This document shows positions 28,361 through 36,141 of a stretch of 47,079 nt of DNA, one piece after another. Within the stretch, counting starts at the first letter, position 1, and every line of letters starts with the position of its first letter. The stretch is from JBBIGV01 sp037447335. GTDB lineage: Bacteria; Bacteroidota; Ignavibacteria; Ignavibacteriales; Ignavibacteriaceae. The translations under genes and the position numbers were made by a program. Below the pieces are notes generated by a model. That model did no database searches, was not told the DNA's origin, and worked only from the letters and a program-made list of their open reading frames with translations. The stretch is taken from assembly GCA_037447335.1 (NCBI GenBank), contig JBBIGV010000021.1, forward strand, positions 1 to 47,079, in the 5' to 3' direction.

Positions 28361-28410
28361 AAAATTGTTTATTTTCAGAATAAAGATTCATAAAAAAATA
28401 GAGGTGTAAG

Positions 28411-29268
28411 GTGAGTTTTAATCCAAAGAGAATTGAGGCTTTTGATGATGGATTATATATTCCAGATATAGGGCCTTGGGCCGAAAACAAATATGAAATA
28501 TTGCATCATTATAATCACATGTTTGCGACTGGAATGAAAAATCGATTTCGAAACAGAGTATATATCGATCTGTTTTCTTCGGCAGGAATTGCTCAAATCA
28601 GAAACTCAAGCAAATATGTTCTAACTTCTTCACTGATAGCGATGAATATTCAAGACCCATATGATCAATACATTTATTGTGATATTGATGAAAAGTGTAT
28701 AAAAGCGTTATCACAAAGAGTTGAAAAATATTTTCCCGGTAAAAAGGTGGACTATATTGTAGGGGATTCTAATGAAAAAGTTACAGAGATATTATATCTA
28801 TTACCTAAACCTTCCAAGTCAAATACAGTTTTAACATTTTGTGTTGTGGATCCTTTTAACCTTGGGATCAATTTTGATACTATGAAAGCACTGAATAAAT
28901 ATCGGATGGATTTTCTTATTCTTCTATCTTGGATGGATGCCAGTAGAAATGAGTACATTTACATAAATCCTACAAATGAACGCATAGATAATTTCTTGGG
29001 TGATAAAAAATGGAGGGACAAATGGTTTAAATTAAAAAAAGAAAATTACGATTTCCGAAAATTTTTAGCAGAAGAGTATGTGCAAAGGATGATGACTTTA
29101 GGATATTCGGATACTGCGTTTAAAACATTATTTCCTATCAGATCAACTGATAAAAAATTGTTTTTATATCATTTAGCTTTCTTCTCTAAAAGTGAAATAG
29201 GATATGATTTTTGGAAGAAAGCAATACATGGTGGGCCAAAGCAAACATCTATAGATTTTAAGGATTAA
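28411..29268 (+). CDS. tcmP: three-Cys-motif partner protein TcmP
   Basis: A 285-residue protein of the TcmP family, which occurs next to Gp37/Gp68 three-Cys-motif proteins; its biochemical role is not established. It has a methyltransferase-like Rossmann layout: YIDLFSSAGIAQI near residue 50 resembles a SAM-binding loop, YCDIDEKCI near 90 the acidic strand, and CVVDPFNLG near 148 the DPF/DPPY-like position. The start is GTG with GAGG and AAGG upstream. It ends one base before the start of the next gene, so the two are coupled. The pair is bounded by the 33-bp direct repeat and looks like an inserted module. Base composition appears more AT-rich than in lexA. Confidence 0.85.
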   Translation: MSFNPKRIEAFDDGLYIPDIGPWAENKYEILHHYNHMFATGMKNRFRNRVYIDLFSSAGIAQIRNSSKYVLTSSLIAMNIQDPYDQYIYCDIDEKCIKALSQRVEKYFPGKKVDYIVGDSNEKVTEILYLLPKPSKSNTVLTFCVVDPFNLGINFDTMKALNKYRMDFLILLSWMDASRNEYIYINPTNERIDNFLGDKKWRDKWFKLKKENYDFRKFLAEEYVQRMMTLGYSDTAFKTLFPIRSTDKKLFLYHLAFFSKSEIGYDFWKKAIHGGPKQTSIDFKD

Positions 29269-29269
29269 T

Positions 29270-30049
29270 ATGGCAAATAAATCATCTATTGAATGGACAG
29301 AATCAACATGGAATCCTGTAACTGGCTGTAGTAAAATCAGTCCGGGTTGTAAGAATTGTTATGCCGAAAGAATGGCTAACAGACTTCAGAAAATTGGAGT
29401 TGAGAGATATAAAAATGCTTTTGAACTAACTATTCATCCTGATGTATTACAAGTACCTCTCTCATGGAAAACACCAAAAACAATTTTTGTAAACTCCATG
29501 AGCGATCTCTTTCACGAAAAAATACCTTTGAGTTTTATTCGTGAGAGCTTCGAAGTTATGAGAAAAGCTCATTGGCATACATTTCAAGTTCTTACTAAAA
29601 GGTCCGAAAGATTAAAGCTGCTTGCACCTATGATTGATTGGCCGGATAATGTCTGGATGGGAGTTAGTGTTGAATCACAAAGATATGTTTACAGAATCGA
29701 TCAATTAAGAACAGTTCCATCAGCCGTAAGATTTCTTTCAGTTGAACCTCTTATAAGTAGAATTGATAGTATGGATTTGAGGAATATTGACTGGGTAATT
29801 GTTGGTGGAGAATCGGGGCCTAAAGCTCGCCGGTTAGAAAAGGAATGGGTAATCCATATTAAAAATATTTGTGAAAAGTACAAAGTGCCTTTCTTCTTTA
29901 AGCAATGGGGTGGTACCAGGAAACATAAAACAGGAAGAGAGTTATTAGGTAGAACTTGGGACTCAATGCCCGTACCAAAAAATCCTCGAAAAAGAAGAGC
30001 TGCTCTAAAAATATCCAGACCGATCACTGGTATTTACAGGAGTATGTAG
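29270..30049 (+). CDS. phage Gp37/Gp68 family (DUF5131) three-Cys-motif protein
   Basis: A 259-residue member of the Gp37/Gp68 family seen in phages and mobile regions. The name-giving cysteines lie in GCSKISPGCKNCYAERMA (CX6CX2C, residues about 19-30), an arrangement that could hold an iron-sulfur cluster as in radical-SAM enzymes. WMGVSVESQRY, VEPLI and WVIVGGESGPKAR follow and are typical of the family. FFFKQWGG and GRTWDSMP close the conserved part. The final residues TGIYRSM lie inside the second copy of the lexA 3' end and echo GVYRSM of LexA, so the natural C-terminus may have been replaced during insertion. Function is unknown; coupling to TcmP is a firm family pattern. Confidence 0.85.
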   Translation: MANKSSIEWTESTWNPVTGCSKISPGCKNCYAERMANRLQKIGVERYKNAFELTIHPDVLQVPLSWKTPKTIFVNSMSDLFHEKIPLSFIRESFEVMRKAHWHTFQVLTKRSERLKLLAPMIDWPDNVWMGVSVESQRYVYRIDQLRTVPSAVRFLSVEPLISRIDSMDLRNIDWVIVGGESGPKARRLEKEWVIHIKNICEKYKVPFFFKQWGGTRKHKTGRELLGRTWDSMPVPKNPRKRRAALKISRPITGIYRSM

Positions 30050-30065
30050 AAGAAAGCGGTGTGAT
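30033..30065 (+). repeat. direct repeat, copy 2 (orphan lexA 3' end)
   Basis: It matches 28328-28360 at 31 of 33 positions. In this copy the reading frame of the Gp37/Gp68-like protein runs through the first part and stops at TAG (30047-30049). The original downstream neighbour of lexA probably began just after it. Confidence 0.9.
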
Positions 30066-30139
30066 TATTTTGTGATGATTGTTTGTCAGTTGCATAGTTA
30101 TTTTATGTAATAAAGGAATTAAAATTCAAAAGGTGCCCG

Positions 30140-30988
30140 ATGAAAATTTTCTTTGTTATTTCAATAATTCTTGTGTCTGCAGGTTTTCATAAATCTGTAA
30201 ATTTCGCCCAATGTTCCGATGCAGGCATTTGTCAGATAGGCGGACATTCAATGGAACATGAAACTAAATACTTTTTTGACATTTCCGCTTCTTATAAATT
30301 TGGTTACAGCGGTAAAGATGATGGTGTGCAGTTTCATGCAGTGCAATTGAATGGTAATTACAATTTGTTTGATAACAGTTTTGTACAGTTTTCATTGCCC
30401 TATAACATACAATCCGGTCCGCTTGGTGATGTGAATGGAATCGGCGATTTGATATTAAGCTGGAAGCAGAAAATATTTTCAGATGACAATTCATCTTTTG
30501 ATGTTTCACTCGGGGTTAAACTTGCAACGGGTGATGATGATCAAAAGAACCTGCCGCAGGTTTATCAAAGTGCTCTTGGGGCAAATGATATATTGTTTGC
30601 ACTGAACTATTCCTATGACAAATTAAATATTGGTGCCGGATATCAGCTTGCAGGTAAAAGAAATAAAAATATTTTCAGGCTTGAAAGAGGCGATGATTTG
30701 CTTTTAAGAGGTGCATATAGCTTCCGATTCGAAGAGTTCAGCATTACACCTCAACTTTTATTTATTAAACGATTGGCAAAATCAGGTATTCTCGATACAA
30801 CTACAACACAGGAAACATTTGTAAAAGCAGAAAATAGCGACCAGGCACAATTGAACCTGCTTGTGTTGACTAACTATCAGGTAAGCAATAACTTTTCTCT
30901 GTTCTTTGACTTTGCTGTTCCTTTTATTAAAAGAGAAGTGAATGTAGACGGATTAACACGTGCATTCAGTGCTTCGGTAGGAGTTTAG
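30140..30988 (+). CDS. outer-membrane beta-barrel protein, transporter/MetA-pathway-like
   Basis: A 282-residue exported barrel. Residues 1-24 form a signal peptide ending NFAQ. The remainder is a set of amphipathic strands with the phrases GIGDLILSWKQKIF, VSLGVKLATGDDDQ and FALNYSYDKLNIGAGYQLAG. These are typical of the outer-membrane family annotated as transporter or MetA-pathway of phenol degradation. The segment SDAGICQIGGHSMEHE is Cys/His-rich and might bind a metal, suggesting a metal-related role, but this is weak. It is a single gene on the plus strand, located just after the lexA direct repeat, so it was likely the original neighbour of lexA. Confidence 0.7.
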   Translation: MKIFFVISIILVSAGFHKSVNFAQCSDAGICQIGGHSMEHETKYFFDISASYKFGYSGKDDGVQFHAVQLNGNYNLFDNSFVQFSLPYNIQSGPLGDVNGIGDLILSWKQKIFSDDNSSFDVSLGVKLATGDDDQKNLPQVYQSALGANDILFALNYSYDKLNIGAGYQLAGKRNKNIFRLERGDDLLLRGAYSFRFEEFSITPQLLFIKRLAKSGILDTTTTQETFVKAENSDQAQLNLLVLTNYQVSNNFSLFFDFAVPFIKREVNVDGLTRAFSASVGV

Positions 30989-31018
30989 TTTTCGATTAAT
31001 TGAAATTAAAATAGATAT

Positions 31019-31687
31019 TTATTCAAGATTTATTTTTGTAAGTAATTCTTCTTTCAACAGGTTAAAACGGGTTTCTAAATAATATTTTCGATCTGATGCA
31101 TCTAAAATTGAGCCAAGAGTTACCTTATAATCCTGTTCTTTGAAATTATTTATGGTTTGCAATGCTTTCTGAAGCTGGTTTTTGTCAGAAGGAAGCTCAA
31201 CGCCGCGCATAAGCATAAACTGAATATCAAAAGCATCGCGTATAATTTTCCTGGAAAGAAGAGCGTCAAATTTATTCAGCATCATCTGATTCAGTGTTAA
31301 AGCTTTAACCATCACCTGTTTATTTGCGAATCTGGAGAAAGCAATCTTTCTTTCCCAATTAAAATCGGTTTGTTCTTTGCGGATTTCTATCTTCAGACTG
31401 CGGTTGACATTGGGAGCTTTCAACTCGAACAGTAATGTAAATTTTTTATTTGCTGAATCAGTTAATTGATAAACCGAAGAGAGAGAGTTTTTACATTTTG
31501 TGAATATTGATTTTGGATCTGATTTCTTATCCAGCCAAAAATCTAAGTCAGTTGAATAGCGGTTAAGATTGTGGCAGAGACGAAGCATAGTTCCACCACC
31601 AAAGTAAAGATAATCAAGTACTTTGATGCTATTCAAAAGCTCAAGTATTTCGATTTCAAGTATTTCTAAATCTTGCAGCGCTTGCAT
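31019..31687 (-). CDS. AbiEii-type nucleotidyltransferase toxin
   Basis: A 222-residue toxin of the AbiE type IV-like toxin-antitoxin family, used in abortive infection and plasmid or island stabilisation. The nucleotidyltransferase motif is present: YLYFGGGTMLRL (the GG-T loop) followed by STDLDFWLD (the DxD metal site). Downstream VKALTLNQMMLNKFDALLSR carries the conserved Lys-rich helix of the family. Its start overlaps the end of the antitoxin gene by 22 bases on the same strand, the standard order. Toxicity by transferring nucleotides is known for related enzymes but not tested here. Confidence 0.85.
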   Translation of the reverse strand: MQALQDLEILEIEILELLNSIKVLDYLYFGGGTMLRLCHNLNRYSTDLDFWLDKKSDPKSIFTKCKNSLSSVYQLTDSANKKFTLLFELKAPNVNRSLKIEIRKEQTDFNWERKIAFSRFANKQVMVKALTLNQMMLNKFDALLSRKIIRDAFDIQFMLMRGVELPSDKNQLQKALQTINNFKEQDYKVTLGSILDASDRKYYLETRFNLLKEELLTKINLE

Positions 31688-32268
31688 ATCGTTTCCCAGT
31701 ATTTTATTGTTCTTTGATTTGTATTCCTGATGAATTCTGTGATTTTATCCTTGTTAAGTTTTTTAAAATCAATAGCATCGAAGTCGCAGCCGTATCTGCC
31801 CAGGGAGGTGAGATACACTGCATCTGCTAATGCTTTCTCAGGCGAAGCGATAAATATATCGTTCTCTAATTTAAAGCCTGTGTAAAAATTTTTATTAATC
31901 AGTATAAAGTTAAAACTTATCTCTTTTACTTTGACTGCATTTGTTTTTCTAGTCGTAACAGATTCAATTATTCCTTGCAGCTGCTGAGTTGAAATGTTGT
32001 AGTAAATCAAAGCACTTGCAAGGGATATGTATGAAGGGACCTGGATAGCATTCGCTATTCTGAATAGTTCTTTCTCATTTAGTTTCTCATAATTGTTTGC
32101 GGTGATATAAAAATCTCTTTTAATTCTTAAGAGAAAACCATTTTTAACATAACGGTTAGCAGTTACTTTCGCTGAGTCTTTACTTATTGTAAGCACTTTT
32201 GCTATGTCCTCTATGCTTATGATCAGCTTATTTATATTATTTAGTTCAATTGCTCTCATTAGTATCAA
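31666..32268 (-). CDS. AbiEi-type antitoxin/transcriptional regulator
   Basis: A 200-residue antitoxin with an N-terminal winged-helix region (residues about 15-60; DIAKVLTISKDSAKVTANRY) and the family landmarks NAIQVPSYISLASALIYYN and SPEKALADAVYLTSLG. AbiEi proteins repress their own promoter by binding inverted repeats; a palindrome lies 11 bases upstream of the start. It is the first gene of the AbiE pair and is divergent from the DUF72 gene. The family assignment is good, while binding to the palindrome is inferred. Confidence 0.85.
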   Translation of the reverse strand: MILMRAIELNNINKLIISIEDIAKVLTISKDSAKVTANRYVKNGFLLRIKRDFYITANNYEKLNEKELFRIANAIQVPSYISLASALIYYNISTQQLQGIIESVTTRKTNAVKVKEISFNFILINKNFYTGFKLENDIFIASPEKALADAVYLTSLGRYGCDFDAIDFKKLNKDKITEFIRNTNQRTIKYWETICKRCKI

Positions 32269-32278
32269 ATATAGATAA

Positions 32279-32294
32279 TTAACACTATTGTTAA
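32279..32294. promoter_or_regulatory. candidate AbiEi operator palindrome
   Basis: TTAACA-CTAT-TGTTAA is a perfect 6-4-6 inverted repeat between the divergent AbiEi and DUF72 genes. A second imperfect symmetry, CACTA/TAGTG, spans 32284-32302. Autoregulation through such repeats is known for AbiE systems. Confidence 0.5.
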
Positions 32295-32332
32295 CTTAGT
32301 GTATTTATAGAATAATCACAAGAATTTTAGAA

Positions 32333-33220
32333 ATGCCAAAATATTACATCGGAACAGCAGGCTGGTCTTATAAAGACTGGGTGCCGAACTTCTATCCTAA
32401 AAATCAGTCAATCGGATTCGACGGGCTTCAGTTTTACTCACACTACTTCAATTGTGTGGAGGTTAATGCAAGTTACTATACTTATCTTAGTCCGAGAATT
32501 GTTGAAGGATGGATTAAGAAAGTAAATGACAGTATTGAATTTATATTTCATATTAAGCTTCATCAGGATTTTACACACAAAAGAAAATTTGATGAGCAGA
32601 GCATAAAGGCTGTCACATACAATCTTGATATACTTGCAAATGCAGAAAGACTTGGCGGACTGCTCATTCAGTTCCCGTATTCATTTCCTTTTAATAATTC
32701 AGCTATACAATTCATTCAGGAGTTGAAGGATATTTTCACCAACTACAAATGTTTTGTTGAAGTTAGACACTTATCCTGGCAAAATGAAAAGGCATTTGAG
32801 TTTTTCAGAGAAAACGATCTTACTTTCTGCACAATTGATCAGCCACAGATTGGACAAGCAATTCCGTTTGAACCGATAATAACAAATGAAAGGGCTTATA
32901 TCCGTTTTCACGGAAGGAATGTTGATTCGTGGAAGAAATCAATCAATAGTTTTGGTAAAGAACAGTCGTATGAGGAACGAAGTGAACGATACAAATACCT
33001 TTATTCTCCGGGTGAGTTAATTGAAATTAAGCAGAAGATAAAATCAATACAATCAAAAGTAAAAGAAGTGCATGTCATTATGAACAACCATCCGCAGGGA
33101 GATGCAGTTGCAAATGCATTTGAACTTATTCATCTGCTTGAAGAAAAAACAAAAATAGAAATGCCGGAAACAATTGTTAAGGCATATCCGAGATTGGAAG
33201 AAATGTTTATTGGCAATTAA
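32333..33220 (+). CDS. DUF72 (YecE-like) protein, full-length copy
   Basis: A 295-residue TIM-barrel-like protein of the DUF72 family, whose function is unknown. It shows the usual opening YYIGTAGWSYKDWVPNFYP, the EVNASYYTYL segment, FVEVRHLSW, FCTIDQP, AYIRFHGRN and the ending VHVIMNNHPQGDAVANA. Length matches the family. It is followed by a DUF433/DUF5615 toxin-antitoxin pair and then by a second, incomplete DUF72 frame (33846-34334). The two share a 62-base stretch of perfect identity (33086-33147 with 34203-34264), although the rest is clearly diverged. Confidence 0.9.
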   Translation: MPKYYIGTAGWSYKDWVPNFYPKNQSIGFDGLQFYSHYFNCVEVNASYYTYLSPRIVEGWIKKVNDSIEFIFHIKLHQDFTHKRKFDEQSIKAVTYNLDILANAERLGGLLIQFPYSFPFNNSAIQFIQELKDIFTNYKCFVEVRHLSWQNEKAFEFFRENDLTFCTIDQPQIGQAIPFEPIITNERAYIRFHGRNVDSWKKSINSFGKEQSYEERSERYKYLYSPGELIEIKQKIKSIQSKVKEVHVIMNNHPQGDAVANAFELIHLLEEKTKIEMPETIVKAYPRLEEMFIGN

Positions 33221-33279
33221 GTATGTTTTAATGTTTAAGTTTTATTAATTATTTTATAACAAATTAAATAAGGTATTTT

Positions 33280-33507
33280 ATGAAGGATTACAGAAATATT
33301 ATAACCATTGAACCAGGCAAGAGAGGCGGCAAACCCTGTATTCGCGGATTGCGCATTACTGTTTATGATGTTCTAAGTTATCTGGCTTCCGGGATGACTG
33401 TTGAGCAAATCCTTGAAGATTTTCCTTACCTTACCAGAGAAGATATTTATGCTTGTCTCAGTTATGCCTCTGATCGTGAGAGTAATGTTATTCCGGCAAG
33501 ATTATGA
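33280..33507 (+). CDS. DUF433 family antitoxin (first pair)
   Basis: A 75-residue protein with the DUF433 pattern: RGGKPCIRGLRITVYDVL, then LASGMTVEQILEDFPYLT and the helix REDIYACLSYASD. Such proteins are winged-helix-like antitoxins that pair with PIN-like DUF5615 toxins. It overlaps the toxin start by four bases. The pair lies between a complete DUF72 gene and a 5'-truncated DUF72 copy. Confidence 0.88.
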   Translation: MKDYRNIITIEPGKRGGKPCIRGLRITVYDVLSYLASGMTVEQILEDFPYLTREDIYACLSYASDRESNVIPARL

Positions 33508-33836
33508 AGCTATTATTTGATCAGAATATTTCTCCAAGGCTGGTTGATTCTTTGGCTGACATATTCCCAGGGTCTATACATGTGATAAATGTGAAATTAG
33601 ATAAAGCCTTTGATAGTGAGTTGTGGAATTTCGCTAAAGATAATGACTATATAATAGTTTCAAAAGATGCTGATTTTGCAGAGAGAAGTCTGTTATTTGG
33701 TCATCCGCCTTTTGTTTTGTGGATCAGAAGAGGGAACTGCTCAACAAATCATATTATTGAAGTTCTTCAGGAAAATTTTGATTTAATTAAAACCTTTTTT
33801 GAAACGAAGCAATCTGGTTTGCTTAACATTTATTAA
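33504..33836 (+). CDS. DUF5615 PIN-like toxin (first pair)
   Basis: A 110-residue PIN-like protein with acidic residues expected for metal binding: LLFDQNIS near residue 6 and SKDADFAE near 57. DUF5615 proteins are thought to act as ribonuclease toxins with DUF433 partners. The stop codon lies only nine bases before the first homologous codon of the DUF72 fragment, so the module junction is sharp here. Confidence 0.85.
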   Translation: MKLLFDQNISPRLVDSLADIFPGSIHVINVKLDKAFDSELWNFAKDNDYIIVSKDADFAERSLLFGHPPFVLWIRRGNCSTNHIIEVLQENFDLIKTFFETKQSGLLNIY

Positions 33837-33845
33837 ACATTCTGA

Positions 33846-34334
33846 GATATCTTTCCCGACATAAGCTGTTTTATTGAGGTTCGTCATTCGTCATGGAATA
33901 ATAATCGTGCTTATGAATTCTTTAAAGAAAATGATTTAACATTTTGTACTATAGATCAACCTCAAATAGGACAGACACTTGAGTTTGAACCGATTATTAC
34001 AAATCAAAAAGCATACATTCGTTTCCATGGAAGGAAAGTTGAGGCATGGAAGAAATCGCTTTCAAACTTTGGTAAGAAGCAGACTTATGAAGAACAGAGT
34101 TCACGCTACAGCTATTTATATTCACCAGGAGAGTTAATAGAGATTGAACAGAAGACAAAATCTGTTCAAGAAAAAGTTAAAGAAGTGAACGTAATAATGA
34201 ATAACCATCCGCAGGGAGATGCAGTTGCAAATGCATTTGAACTTATTCATCTGCTTGAAGAAAAGGATAAAGTTGTAATGCCGCAAACGATCGCGAAAGC
34301 TTATCCTTGGTTGGAGGGAATAACTGTTAACTAA
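33846..34334 (+). pseudogene. 5'-truncated DUF72 copy (C-terminal 162 codons, frame intact)
   Basis: An uninterrupted frame of 162 codons and a stop, but without its first ~130 codons and without a usable start; an in-frame TGA lies at 33843-33845. It begins at the equivalent of DIF in the full gene and continues through FIEVRHSSW, FCTIDQPQIGQ, AYIRFHGRKVEAW, VNVIMNNHPQGDAVANA and ends EGITVN. Roughly 70 percent of residues agree with the full copy, so this is not a fresh duplication of it. The absence of frameshifts suggests a recent event. It was probably the resident gene's 3' part, cut off by an incoming DUF72-plus-toxin segment, or the reverse. Confidence 0.85.
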
Positions 34335-34436
34335 AATTAGTGATAGAATAAATCTTACTAATCAATATTTCTACATTCGATATTTGATGTTCAGTGTTCA
34401 TTATTCAAAAGAATTTCGAATATTGAACAAGGAATT

Positions 34437-35603
34437 ATGAATCATGAGTTAGCTTCTATGAGAACAATTTTCCACTTAGACCTCGATGCATTCTTCGTTT
34501 CAGTTGAAAGGATACTCGATCCTTCACTGAAAGGAAAACCTGTAATCGTTGGCGGCGATCCGAAGTATGGAAGGGGAGTGGTGGCTGCCTGCTCTTATGA
34601 AGCACGTCAGTTTGGATTGCAATCTGCTATGCCGATACGCACTGCTTACAAACTTTGTCCACACGGAATTTACATGCACGGACATGGCGATGAATACACA
34701 CGTTTTTCTAAAGCAGTAAAGAATATTTTAGAACAGTATGCTCCTCTTATTGAACACGCATCTATAGATGAGTTTTATCTTGATATGACAGGAACGCAAA
34801 GAGTGTATGGCTCTATGTTTGCGTTTGCTTCACAAATTCAAACAGAAATCCGGGACAGGCTGAAGCTGCCCTGTTCAATTGGAATTGGCAGCAACAAAAC
34901 AGTTGCAAAGATCGGATCCGATTGTATGAAACCAACCGGGATTACTTACATTATCCCGGGCATGGAAAAAGAATTTCTTGCTCCTATGCCGGTTGAAACT
35001 ATTCCCGGCGTTGGCAAGGTAATGAAGCAGCAACTTAATGCAAGAGGGATTTATCGTATTGGCGATATAACAAAACTGCCGTCAGATTATTTATCTGCCG
35101 CATTTGGGAAATATGGAATTGATCTTTGGAGAAAAGCTCACGGAAAAGGAACTGAATATCTTACCATTCAACAAATGAGAAAAAGTATTTCGCGTGAAAA
35201 TACTTTTGGCAATGACATTACAAGCGAAGATGAACTTAAGAATAACTTATTCTATCTTACAGGAAAAGTCTGCCAGAGCTTGAGAAATAAAGGATGGGAA
35301 GCATCAACAGTTGATATAAAACTTCGTTATACAGATTTTCAAACACTAACCCGCGCTAAAACAATTAAGCCTACCGATGATGACAAAATTATTTTTGAAA
35401 CCGCGTGGAGTTTAATGAAAAAAGCGCACACAAGAAGAGTAGGCGTAAGATTAATCGGAGTTGGTGTTACAAACTTTTCTCCGCTCAATGAACAAGAATA
35501 CTTATTTGAAGACTATGAAGTTAAAAGAAAGAAAATGCTGAGAGCCGTTACAAGTGTAAGAGATAAATATGGGTATAAGATGATAAGGATTGGTTTTTAT
35601 TAG
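34437..35603 (+). CDS. dinB: DNA polymerase IV (Y-family translesion polymerase)
   Basis: A translesion polymerase of 388 residues, usually SOS-controlled. It has IFHLDLDAFFVSVE (first catalytic Asp pair), GRGVVAACSYEAR, and HASIDEFYLDMTGT with the SIDE catalytic acids. VETIPGVGKVMKQQL is the helix-hairpin-helix-like thumb region, and the little-finger domain runs to the end. NEQEYLFED near residue 352 probably serves as the sliding-clamp motif (QxxLF-like). AAGGA precedes the ATG at 34437; M8 is a possible alternative. No copy of the lexA palindrome was found upstream. It is followed by a toxin-antitoxin pair and by a second copy of its own last 39 codons. Confidence 0.93.
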   Translation: MNHELASMRTIFHLDLDAFFVSVERILDPSLKGKPVIVGGDPKYGRGVVAACSYEARQFGLQSAMPIRTAYKLCPHGIYMHGHGDEYTRFSKAVKNILEQYAPLIEHASIDEFYLDMTGTQRVYGSMFAFASQIQTEIRDRLKLPCSIGIGSNKTVAKIGSDCMKPTGITYIIPGMEKEFLAPMPVETIPGVGKVMKQQLNARGIYRIGDITKLPSDYLSAAFGKYGIDLWRKAHGKGTEYLTIQQMRKSISRENTFGNDITSEDELKNNLFYLTGKVCQSLRNKGWEASTVDIKLRYTDFQTLTRAKTIKPTDDDKIIFETAWSLMKKAHTRRVGVRLIGVGVTNFSPLNEQEYLFEDYEVKRKKMLRAVTSVRDKYGYKMIRIGFY

Positions 35604-35648
35604 AAATAATTTGTTGATATATTAATACCCATAAATCAGGAAAAGGTA

Positions 35649-35840
35649 ATGCATATAAAAGATATCAAAACAATTGAAATACAAAGTCCTTCTGTCATAA
35701 TCTCAAAAGAAGAATATGAAGGATTGCGGGAAACTCTTGAGATTTTATCGGATAATAATCTTGTAAAAGATATTTCTGAGGCGTTGTCAGAGAAAAAAGA
35801 AGATCGGGTAGATCATAAAAATTTGTTTGGTAAAAAGTAG
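35649..35840 (+). CDS. short YefM/Phd-like antitoxin
   Basis: A 63-residue protein. SPSVIISKEEYEGLRETLEI followed by LSDNNLVKDISEALSE matches the C-terminal, toxin-binding half of Phd/YefM antitoxins. The N-terminal DNA-binding half is almost absent, with only about 15 residues before the match. Thus it may neutralise the toxin without full repressor activity. Its stop codon shares one base with the start of the toxin gene. Assignment rests on this motif and its position. Confidence 0.72.
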   Translation: MHIKDIKTIEIQSPSVIISKEEYEGLRETLEILSDNNLVKDISEALSEKKEDRVDHKNLFGKK

Positions 35841-36088
35841 TGTGGAAGATTCAATATACCCAAAAATCTGCTAAATCTTTGAGCAAGTTAGATCATGATA
35901 TTAAAGAAAGACTACGAAAAGGAATTGAAGATTTAGGATCGAACCCGGATTTGGGTAAACAACTTACAGGCCCGTTGAAAAGTTTAAGGTCTTTACGAAT
36001 CGGGGATTATAGAGTTATTTTTAAGAAAGAACAAGATACATTGGTGATATTAATAGTTGCAATTGGTCATAGAAAGAAAATATACTGA
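35840..36088 (+). CDS. RelE/ParE-type toxin
   Basis: An 82-residue protein of the RelE/ParE fold starting at GTG. It shows YTQKSAKSLSKLDHDIKERL, LTGPLKSLRSLRIGDYRVIF and IGHRKKIY, the standard Txe/RelE landmarks; the Arg of LRIGDYRVIF and the C-terminal HRKKIY are residues used for mRNA cleavage in RelE. It follows the antitoxin with a one-base overlap. A dinB 3' fragment begins 53 bases downstream. Confidence 0.87.
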   Translation: MWKIQYTQKSAKSLSKLDHDIKERLRKGIEDLGSNPDLGKQLTGPLKSLRSLRIGDYRVIFKKEQDTLVILIVAIGHRKKIY

Positions 36089-36141
36089 TTGAACTAATAG
36101 TTTCTCATCAAGACAACCATTCCTTTGTTTTTGCCGCCTCC

